Positions 47,017 to 51,681 of a stretch of 51,681 nt of DNA are shown here, in pieces; within the stretch, counting starts at the first letter, position 1, and each line of letters starts with the position of its first letter. The notes beneath the pieces were generated by a model. It did not search any database, was not told the DNA's origin, and saw only the letters and a program-made list of their open reading frames with translations. Origin of the DNA: Lishizhenia tianjinensis (GTDB lineage: Bacteria > Bacteroidota > Bacteroidia > Flavobacteriales_D > Crocinitomicaceae); NCBI GenBank assembly GCA_943330745.2, contig CALQIX020000023.1:1-51681 (forward strand), given 5' to 3'. The position numbers and the translations under genes were made by a program.

Positions 47017-47673
47017 ATGGCACTGGACAAAATTGGTATCGCTAAGAGAATTGCACAAGAAATTCAAAATGGGTGGTATGTAAATTTAGGTATCGGAATC
47101 CCAACATTGGTTGCCAACTATATTCCAGAAGGCATTGAAGTAGAATTTCAATCTGAAAATGGGATACTAGGAATGGGACCCTTTCCATTTGAAGGAGAGG
47201 AGGACGCCGACTTGATCAATGCAGGAAAACAAACGATTACTGCTCGAAAAGGAGCTGTTTACTTTGATTCTGCGATGTCATTTGCTATGATTAGAGGTCA
47301 ACATGTACAATTAACCGTTTTAGGAGCCATGGAAGTATCACAAAATGGGGATATCGCCAATTGGAAAATTCCGGGAAAGATGGTGAAAGGAATGGGCGGC
47401 GCCATGGATCTTGTTGCTTCTGCAGATAATATCATCGTAGCTATGATGCATACCAATAAAGCGGGCGAATCGAAAATCTTAAAATCATGTACATTGCCGT
47501 TAACGGGTGTTGGTTGTGTAAAAAAAGTTGTAACCGAGATTGCCGTATTAGAAATAAAAGAAGGAAAATTCCATTTGATCGAAAGAGCTCCTGGAGTTAG
47601 TGTAGAAGAAATCATTTCAAAAACGGAAGGGGAATTAGTTGTTCCTGAGCTTGTTCCTGAAATGAAACTGTAA
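47017..47673 (+). CDS. scoB: 3-oxoacid (succinyl-CoA:acetoacetate) CoA-transferase subunit B
   Basis: A 218-residue class I CoA-transferase subunit B. The nucleotide/CoA region has GWYVNLGIGIPTLVANYIP. The catalytic glutamate is Glu47 in EFQSENGILGMGPFP, which forms the CoA thioester. DSAMSFAMIRGQHV and GGAMDLV follow, as in ScoB. It transfers CoA between succinyl-CoA and acetoacetate in ketone body or amino-acid degradation. The enzyme needs subunit A, but no scoA lies next to it in this window, so the partner gene must be elsewhere. It lies 32 bp upstream of a tRNA-Leu gene. Confidence 0.92.
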   Translation: MALDKIGIAKRIAQEIQNGWYVNLGIGIPTLVANYIPEGIEVEFQSENGILGMGPFPFEGEEDADLINAGKQTITARKGAVYFDSAMSFAMIRGQHVQLTVLGAMEVSQNGDIANWKIPGKMVKGMGGAMDLVASADNIIVAMMHTNKAGESKILKSCTLPLTGVGCVKKVVTEIAVLEIKEGKFHLIERAPGVSVEEIISKTEGELVVPELVPEMKL

Positions 47674-47705
47674 TACATACCTAAAAACGATTAGGATTTT
47701 TAAAT

Positions 47706-47787
47706 GCCCACGTGGTGAAATTGGTAGACATGCCATCTTGAGGGGGTGGTGCCATTAGGTGTGCTGGTTCGAATCCAGTCGTGGGCA
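47706..47787 (+). tRNA. tRNA-Leu(GAG)
   Basis: A class II tRNA of 82 nt. The acceptor stem GCCCACG pairs with CGTGGGC, followed by discriminator A; CCA is not encoded. The anticodon arm is CCATC-TTGAGGG-GGTGG with anticodon GAG at 47740-47742, reading CUU/CUC. The T arm GCTGG-TTCGAAT-CCAGT is canonical, and the extra arm is that of a leucine tRNA. It stands at the left edge of the accessory block, a common integration context, but I see no duplicated tRNA end downstream. Confidence 0.95.
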
Positions 47788-47796
47788 CTTTTTTAG

Positions 47797-47834
47797 AGGC
47801 TAAATCGTTGTAAATAAACAGTTTAGCCTTTTTC
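47797..47834 (+). terminator. Terminator after tRNA-Leu
   Basis: An 8-bp perfect stem (AGGCTAAA with TTTAGCCT) with a 17-nt loop is followed by a T-rich run. It lies 10 nt after the tRNA. Confidence 0.75.
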
Positions 47835-47835
47835 T

Positions 47836-47855
47836 TTCCCGACATTTTCCCGACA
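47836..47855 (+). repeat. Two direct copies of TTCCCGACA
   Basis: Two identical 9-mers start 11 bp apart, one helical turn, just after the tRNA-Leu terminator. Shorter CCCGAC(A) copies lie beyond the DUF6943-like gene at 50611-50617 and 50665-50670. The spacing is compatible with a protein binding site, but no function is shown. Confidence 0.5.
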
Positions 47856-48100
47856 ATTATTTTATTTCTTCTTATAAATTTTAATCTTATCTTACTTTTT
47901 AATACTGTATAATGGGGTAATCTATGCGCTAAATAGCCTCTTTTAGTAAAATTGATTTTTTCTTATTATCGCTTCCCTAATCACGACAAAACACGAATAA
48001 AATTGTCAATTAGTGCTATCGAAAACCGCTTTAAAAACGCAATAAGATTTATCTTTTCCTTTACATCCGAATTGAATATTAACGCATAAAATTTTAAAAA
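47856..48100. other. AT-rich non-coding stretch at the left end of the accessory block
   Basis: About 245 bp without a supportable ORF or RNA, between the tRNA-Leu terminator with its CCCGACA repeats and the first block gene. It must contain that gene's promoter. I found only a near match (TATCTTTT) to TAnnTTTG, roughly 50 bp upstream of the ATG. Confidence 0.6.
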
Positions 48101-48850
48101 ATGGCTCGTCAAAACGGACTGATTAAAATTAAAGGAACATTGGATAATGTGTCCTTTTACAAAACGAAAGACGGAGATTTGGCACGTATGAAAACATCGG
48201 TTGATGGAAAGCGTATTGCGAATGATCCTGCTTTTGTGAGAACTAGGGAAAATGGGGCAGAATTTGGAAGCTCTGCTAAAGCCGGGAAATTAACTCGGGA
48301 TAATCTGAGACCTATCTCTATGAATGCAACTGACGGTCGTGTGGTTGCGAGAATGACCAAGATTATGACGGACATCAAGAACTTGGACACTACTTCGGTT
48401 AGGGGACAAAGAAATGTGGGTGTTGCCATGGCGACAGCCCAGGCAAAAGCCTTGTTGAAAGGTTTTGAGTTTAACAATGGTGCAATGTTAAGCAGTATGC
48501 TTTTCAAACCTTGGGCGGTGAACACTTCTACGGGTGTTATTTCAATTACAGGATTAGTACCTACACTGGATATTGTTTTCCCTGAAGGAGCAACGCACGT
48601 TAGTTTTTCAGGTGCATACGCAAACATCAATTATGCAACCGGTGTTGCTGATGTGAAATTGACGAACGTTCAGAATTTACCGATTTCTGGGACCTCATCT
48701 GTGATTACATTAACACCAACTGCTGTTCCGACAGGGACTGGAGCAAAATTGTTTTTGTTGAAGATTGAGTTTTTTCAATTGGTGAATGCTGTTCAGTACA
48801 ATTTGAAGAATGGTGCTTACAATGCATTGAAAATTATTGATGTAATCTAA
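48101..48850 (+). CDS. Uncharacterised Bacteroidota protein (MARQNG family), first gene of the accessory block
   Basis: A 249-residue protein without signal peptide. The N-terminal third, MARQNGLIKIKGTLDNVSFY and then RTRENGAEFGSSAKAGK, is a pattern I recall from unnamed proteins in other Bacteroidota genomes, where its role is unknown. The middle (QAKALLKGFEFNNGAMLSSM) is helical. The C-terminal half (from about 140) is strand-rich with many Thr/Val/Gly and may form a beta-sandwich. It could be a structural or coat-like protein, but no known capsid motif is visible, so this stays open. It ends 5 nt before a small membrane protein gene and begins a run of six same-strand small genes. Confidence 0.75.
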   Translation: MARQNGLIKIKGTLDNVSFYKTKDGDLARMKTSVDGKRIANDPAFVRTRENGAEFGSSAKAGKLTRDNLRPISMNATDGRVVARMTKIMTDIKNLDTTSVRGQRNVGVAMATAQAKALLKGFEFNNGAMLSSMLFKPWAVNTSTGVISITGLVPTLDIVFPEGATHVSFSGAYANINYATGVADVKLTNVQNLPISGTSSVITLTPTAVPTGTGAKLFLLKIEFFQLVNAVQYNLKNGAYNALKIIDVI

Positions 48851-48855
48851 GCGCT

Positions 48856-49092
48856 ATGGAAAGAAAAGTGTATTTCGACAAATTGGCTTCTATCTTGGAG
48901 CGTGCGCAAACAAAAACTCCTCCTTTCTTCAAGAAATTGAGGTTAGTTGGACTAGTAGCTGTTACGATTGGAACAACCATTATGATGGCTCCGATTGCTG
49001 TTCCTGCTGCAATAACCACCATTGCAGGATATGTATTGTTAGGTGGCACGGTGTTAACCGCTGTAAGTCAAGTAACTATTAACGAAGAATAA
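48856..49092 (+). CDS. Small two-helix membrane protein A of the accessory block
   Basis: A 78-residue protein with a basic N-terminal 25-30 residues (ILERAQTKTPPFFKKLR), then two hydrophobic segments (LVGLVAVTIGTTIMMAPIAV and ITTIAGYVLLGGTVLTAVS) separated by a short turn. It resembles phage holins in size and topology only; I recognise no family. It starts 5 nt after the stop of the 249-residue protein gene and ends 5 nt before the first member of the paralogous small protein set, so it is surely in the same transcript. Confidence 0.7.
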   Translation: MERKVYFDKLASILERAQTKTPPFFKKLRLVGLVAVTIGTTIMMAPIAVPAAITTIAGYVLLGGTVLTAVSQVTINEE

Positions 49093-49097
49093 AAACT

Positions 49098-49301
49098 ATG
49101 GAAAATTGTAGTAAAAACGATTTAATCTTGAATGTCAGAAAGAAATCTGTTCGATTCAAGGCAGGAGCTGAATTGAGTTCAAGTGTTAACCTGATGGATG
49201 TTTCGGTAACTGAAGATGCTACTGATACACACGACATCTTGGAGGTAGCGCTTGTGTTGACCAATAAACAATGTGAACAAACTAAATCGGAACCTGCGTG
49301 A
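49098..49301 (+). CDS. Paralogous small two-Cys protein, copy 1
   Basis: A 67-residue protein of a family present three times here. The shared core in this copy is VRFKAGAELSSSVNLMDVSV. One Cys lies near the N-terminus (MENCSKND), another near the C-terminus (NKQCEQ). The pattern suggests a compact beta-rich domain with a possible disulfide, but no signal peptide is present. I recognise no family. Its stop codon overlaps by one base the ATG of the following membrane protein gene, which shows tight coupling. This copy is the most diverged of the three in the second half (TDTHDILEVALVL in place of DEKFETLTVKL). Confidence 0.7.
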   Translation: MENCSKNDLILNVRKKSVRFKAGAELSSSVNLMDVSVTEDATDTHDILEVALVLTNKQCEQTKSEPA

Positions 49302-49492
49302 TGAATCACGGTAACGACCATACAACCATTTGGGGAACTCTCTCCGGAACTGCACTGGGCATTGCTGCAACTATATCAAGTTTTGATATTGTGAAAACAA
49401 TCATTTTAGGAGCAATTGGCGCTACTGTTAGTTTTGGAGTGAGTCTCTTGTGGAATAAGGTTGCGAATTATTTTAAACGGCTAAAAGACTAA
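49301..49492 (+). CDS. Small two-helix membrane protein B of the accessory block
   Basis: A 63-residue protein. Two hydrophobic segments are visible: TLSGTALGIAATISSF, then IVKTIILGAIGATVSFGVSLL, followed by a basic amphipathic tail (WNKVANYFKRLKD). The topology suggests a short hairpin membrane protein of holin-like size. The ATG at 49301 overlaps the stop of the preceding gene by one base (TGATG arrangement), which favours it over the GTG at 49298. It does not resemble membrane protein A in sequence. It separates paralogue copies 1 and 2. Confidence 0.65.
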   Translation: MNHGNDHTTIWGTLSGTALGIAATISSFDIVKTIILGAIGATVSFGVSLLWNKVANYFKRLKD

Positions 49493-49496
49493 AAAA

Positions 49497-49730
49497 ATGG
49501 CAGAAGTAATCGAAGGTGGATGTACTAGTTCAGATTTGATTCTGAAGGTGCGCAAAAATACAATCCGTTTTCATGCTGGATCTGAGTTAAGTTCTAGTGT
49601 TAATCGCATGGATGTGGATGTATTTGAGGACAGGGATGAGAAATTTGAATCTTTGGTTGTCCAAATCACCTTTTCAGCAGAGAAATGTAGTAATCAATTA
49701 AAAATCAATAACAATGGAAGAGAATTGTAA
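49497..49730 (+). CDS. Paralogous small two-Cys protein, copy 2
   Basis: A 77-residue member of the local family. Its core reads IRFHAGSELSSSVNRMDVDV, and it continues with FEDRDEKFESLVVQI. Conserved cysteines are near both ends (GGCTSSD and AEKCSNQ). The C-terminus carries an extra tail (LKINNNGREL) that overlaps the start of copy 3 by 17 nt in another frame. The gene begins 4 nt after membrane protein B. Identity to copy 3 is highest in the middle. Function unknown. Confidence 0.7.
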   Translation: MAEVIEGGCTSSDLILKVRKNTIRFHAGSELSSSVNRMDVDVFEDRDEKFESLVVQITFSAEKCSNQLKINNNGREL

Positions 49731-49911
49731 AGAAAGCAATTTTGACTTGCGAGTAAGTCATAAAAAAGACATTCGTTTTAAGGCAGGAGCTGACGTGAGT
49801 TCAAGCGTTAACAAAATGGATGTTGATGTGACTGAAGATCGAGATGAGAAATTTGAAACGTTGACTGTGAAACTATCCTTAGGACAGCAACAGTGCGAAA
49901 AGGTAATTTAA
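49714..49911 (+). CDS. Paralogous small two-Cys protein, copy 3
   Basis: A 65-residue member of the local family with core IRFKAGADVSSSVNKMDVDV, followed by TEDRDEKFETLTVKL. Cysteines are present near both ends (MEENCKES and QQQCEKV). It overlaps copy 2 by 17 nt. It is the last gene of the block's operon, followed by a terminator at 49947. The clear DNA similarity with copies 1 and 2 indicates local duplication. Confidence 0.7.
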   Translation: MEENCKESNFDLRVSHKKDIRFKAGADVSSSVNKMDVDVTEDRDEKFETLTVKLSLGQQQCEKVI

Positions 49912-49946
49912 GATGCTTTTAATAAGTAAAGTGTAAATTGGTGAGG

Positions 49947-49973
49947 AAGAGGGCTTAGGTCCTCTTTTTTTTT
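49947..49973 (+). terminator. Terminator after the small-gene operon
   Basis: A 6-bp stem (AAGAGG with CCTCTT) with an 8-nt loop and a long T run, 36 nt after the last small gene. The tRNA-like RNA follows beyond it, so it would need its own promoter. Confidence 0.7.
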
Positions 49974-50001
49974 GCCTTAATTTTCGTAATTTCGTTTGGT
50001 T

Positions 50002-50094
50002 GCTTGGTTGGTGTAAGGAGGAATGAATACTCTACGTGGTCTTAACATGCCTGTTTTAGACAGGTAGCTGGGGGTTAGAATCCCTCACCAAGCA
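50002..50094 (+). ncRNA. tRNA-like RNA with expanded D region and UUA anticodon loop
   Basis: Sequence folds by hand as follows. The acceptor GCTTGGT (50002-50008) pairs perfectly with ACCAAGC (50087-50093), followed by A; three further bases on each side extend the pairing to 10 bp in the precursor. The anticodon-like arm is GCCTG-TTTTAGA-CAGGT (50049-50065), with TTA at positions 34-36. A 4-nt variable loop AGCT and a T arm GGGGG-TTAGAAT-CCCTC follow, both canonical except A at T-loop position 56. The 5' half carries about 18-20 extra bases: D stem GTGT may pair with ATAC (50027-50030) or ACAT (50045-50048). A T run follows the 3' end. It may be a degenerate tRNA, a suppressor-like tRNA or an element-specific tRNA mimic. 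Confidence 0.6.
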
Positions 50095-50100
50095 ACTTTT

Positions 50101-50520
50101 TCAATTCATTAAATCGGAAACTAAAGCTTTTTGCAAAGTTTGCAAAGTTTGCAATTGTTGCAAGAGGTTATTTCTGGTTTGTTGTACTTTCTGAATGGCG
50201 ATGACTTTCTTTTTATACTGAATTAATTTTGCAGTATGATTGAATGAAAGCCAGTTGAGTGCTTTTTTTACATCATTGATTCTAACAAACGGAATAACTG
50301 AACCGCACAGGTATTTTTCAAATACTCTGCCCTGGCACAATCCCATTACTAACCAATAAAGCATTTCTTTTTCTTCCTCTGAGGAGCATATACACACAAA
50401 GCAATTCGGGCAGGGATCATTCATTGGCTTTCCGCTGTGATTTCCTTTATTCAATATAAAGAAATGAGGCTCTGAATAGGTGGTGTTTAGTCTGTGCGTT
50501 TTTAATTTGAAAGAGAACAT
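50101..50520 (-). CDS. DUF6943-like small protein
   Basis: A 139-residue protein with a central segment I associate with DUF6943 of Bacteroidota: NKGNHSGKPMNDPCPNCFVC, then EKEMLYWLVMGLCQGRVFEK and LCGSVIPFVRINDVKKAL. The PCPNCFVCIC run gives four closely spaced cysteines, possibly a small metal site. The C-terminal 40 residues (QKVQQTRNNLLQQLQTLQ) are probably a coiled coil. It is on the opposite strand, converges with the small-gene operon, and its stop lies within 10 nt of the tRNA-like RNA. Function unknown; the family link is recalled, not searched. Confidence 0.7.
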   Translation of the reverse strand: MFSFKLKTHRLNTTYSEPHFFILNKGNHSGKPMNDPCPNCFVCICSSEEEKEMLYWLVMGLCQGRVFEKYLCGSVIPFVRINDVKKALNWLSFNHTAKLIQYKKKVIAIQKVQQTRNNLLQQLQTLQTLQKALVSDLMN

Positions 50521-50542
50521 AATTTAGGTGTTAAAAATTATG
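50518..50542. promoter_or_regulatory. Inverted repeat over the start of the DUF6943-like gene
   Basis: Perfect 8-bp arms CATAATTT (50518-50525) and AAATTATG (50535-50542) flank a 9-bp spacer. The first arm contains the start codon of the DUF6943-like gene on the minus strand. It could be an operator or a translational hairpin; nothing else supports either. Confidence 0.4.
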
Positions 50543-50961
50543 CTCTGGGGGGTTAGCGCTTCGCGCACACTAATAATTCCAAAAGAAAAAAAAGGAAAAA
50601 AAAGAAAGTGCCCGACAAGGGCTACGGAATGAGGAAATGCAAGGTTCTTGGTAAAAAAATACTACCCGACTTTAAACAAAGAATAAGAAGAAAAACCAAA
50701 ATGTGATTTCATATTAAAGAATAGCACAAAATGAGAGAAATGAAAGGGTGGAGATTATTTTATCAAAACCCGTTAGGGCTTGACCTTGAATGAACGAATG
50801 GAGTGCCCTAAATTTGCATTTATTTTTTATTCTTCTTTTAAAGGTTAATCATTTCAAAGTACGCAAAGATTGCATTTCCAGACTTGGCGGAGGTTACTTT
50901 TTTAAATTATTTTTTAGAATCAAAATCTCTGCACTTTTGCCAAATTTTAGTTAACAACATT
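50543..50961. other. Non-coding stretch at the right end of the accessory block
   Basis: About 420 bp without a supportable ORF. It contains a G-rich run followed by a GC-rich patch (GTTAGCGCTTCGCGCAC), a purine-rich tract (50580-50608), a short GCCC-GACAA-GGGC hairpin near 50610, two CCCGAC copies and a T-rich right end. It has the look of a regulatory, origin or junction region, but I can name no element. Confidence 0.5.
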
Positions 50962-51681
50962 CTAATTTTTTGTCCACCTTATAAATTCATTCATTACCCA
51001 ATACCATTTTCCATTTTGATAATCTGGAATTCCATCTTTGTTTAATGGAAAGAAATTGTGTTCTAAATTCGGATAACGAATGACTTTATAATTGGATTTA
51101 CCTTTTTCAATGAAATATAGAGGCAGTAAATCACAGAAATCAGTATTGATGTCGCTCGAGCCATAAGCCACATAAACCGGTATTTTCAGATTAATAAGTT
51201 CGTTTAATTGACTTTTAGAGAATGATTTCCATGAGTTAGCGAATGCACCTAACTTATTGCTATCAGGTTCATAGTACATTTTATATTCATTGAAACGGGA
51301 CTTTTGAATAGAATCGGCTTCTATCCATGTTATTTCACCTGCCTCAGCTTGTTTTCTTGCTGAACGAATGTATTGGTCAATTCTTCCCAGTGGATTAAAG
51401 CCAAAAAGACCAAGATGTGTTACTTTCTTATTTGAATGAGCAATTCCTAAGGCGACATGCGATCCTTGTGAATGGCCGGCTACCACCAATTGATTTTTAT
51501 CTACCCATTTTTGCTTGTTTAAAAATTTAAGCACCTGATTTGCCCGAAACACATAATTATCGAGGTAATCAGCTTTTACAAATTCAGGAGAATAACTGTA
51601 CTCTTGGGTTGTGTCTAATACATAATTGTAAGATTTGTTGAGATGATCTAAACCAACAGTTACCGGTGTTTTTGGCATTGA
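50962..51681 (-). CDS. Alpha/beta hydrolase (partial, 5' end outside window)
   Basis: The visible 239 residues are the C-terminal part of an alpha/beta hydrolase. The nucleophile elbow VVAGHSQGSHVALG carries the active-site serine. The acidic residue probably lies in VYVAYGSSDINTD, and the histidine in YPNLEHNFFPL near the C-terminus, completing a Ser-Asp-His triad in the correct order. The frame is open to the window edge: the first ATG (51678) would leave too few strands before the elbow, so the true start lies outside. Such enzymes are often esterases or peptidases of the dienelactone hydrolase or prolyl oligopeptidase type; the substrate is unknown. Confidence 0.82.
   Translation of the reverse strand, partial: SMPKTPVTVGLDHLNKSYNYVLDTTQEYSYSPEFVKADYLDNYVFRANQVLKFLNKQKWVDKNQLVVAGHSQGSHVALGIAHSNKKVTHLGLFGFNPLGRIDQYIRSARKQAEAGEITWIEADSIQKSRFNEYKMYYEPDSNKLGAFANSWKSFSKSQLNELINLKIPVYVAYGSSDINTDFCDLLPLYFIEKGKSNYKVIRYPNLEHNFFPLNKDGIPDYQNGKWYWVMNEFIRWTKN

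Noticed and set aside
48157..48630. 157-residue minus-strand frame opposite the MARQNG protein gene
   Set aside because: It lies wholly within the 249-residue gene, its start lacks context, and the sense protein has the pattern recalled from other genomes.
50002..50094. Reading the tRNA-like gene as a class II tRNA with 50049-50065 as the long variable arm
   Set aside because: No 5-bp anticodon arm can be formed from the preceding bases 50027-50048, whereas the class I reading gives canonical loop sizes in the 3' half.
47706..50096. tRNA-Leu end duplicated as an attR at the tRNA-like gene
   Set aside because: Only the general T-arm pattern and GAATCC are shared; there is no exact repeat of 12 bp or more, so it does not show site-specific integration.
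50518..50542. dif/XerCD recombination site
   Set aside because: The arms are 8 bp with a 9-bp spacer, and the inner sequence does not match the 11-6-11 layout of dif sites.

Overview
The window looks like a low-GC Bacteroidota chromosome, most likely a Flavobacteriales member (Fluviicola or Crocinitomicaceae-like; genus not provable here). The basis is two C-terminal type IX secretion (T9SS) sorting domains of type A, one gliding-motility-associated CHU_C (type B) domain, a TonB receptor with a carboxypeptidase-regulatory-like N-terminus, a HYC_CC_PP-type protein, and start regions lacking Shine-Dalgarno sequences but carrying the Bacteroidota -7 element TAnnTTTG.

Region 1 (1-7903, minus strand) is one tightly packed operon for nucleotide sugars of a surface polysaccharide. 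In transcription order it encodes a WbpE-like aminotransferase, UDP-glucose 6-dehydrogenase, UDP-glucuronate decarboxylase, WbpD-like acetyltransferase, WbpB-like oxidase, TviB/WbpO-like UDP-HexNAc 6-dehydrogenase, dTDP-glucose 4,6-dehydratase and a CpsB-type PHP phosphatase cut by the window edge. Together these could make UDP-GlcNAc(3NAc)A, UDP-xylose and dTDP-4-keto-6-deoxyglucose.

Region 2 (8089-14193) holds an unknown membrane-anchored protein, OxyR with its redox cysteine pair, divergent Dps and 2-Cys peroxiredoxin genes (an oxidative stress locus), a DUF2911 protein, a CHAP-type lipoprotein, an EamA transporter and a GNAT acetyltransferase. Region 3 (14418-17514) is a metal-linked outer-membrane cassette: Cys-rich HYC_CC_PP protein, TonB-dependent receptor, and secreted HMA (CxxC) protein. 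Region 4 (17518-28936) has a Ppx/GppA phosphatase and PIN-PhoH ATPase pair, a large choice-of-anchor/T9SS protein, polyphosphate kinase 1, an LpxH-like hydrolase with a MJ1255-type glycosyltransferase, and a 31-codon membrane peptide.

Region 5 (29121-40518) contains two large secreted repeat proteins: a 1070-residue CHU_C protein with a 612-bp in-frame tandem duplication, and a 2688-residue adhesin-like protein with YDG repeats. Region 6 (40669-47673) is core metabolism and repair: aconitase, an AddB-like PD-(D/E)XK nuclease, an NlpC/P60-like secreted protein, and a CoA-transferase B subunit without its A partner nearby.

Region 7 (47706-50961) is the least explained part. A tRNA-Leu(GAG) gene is followed by a compact block: a 249-residue protein of a family I recall only as uncharacterised in Bacteroidota, two small two-helix membrane proteins interleaved with three paralogous 65-77-residue proteins, then a tRNA-like RNA gene with an extra segment and a UUA anticodon loop, and a DUF6943-like gene on the opposite strand. 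No integrase, transposase, capsid or replication gene is visible. This block is the best candidate for an undescribed element. The window ends in a truncated alpha/beta hydrolase.
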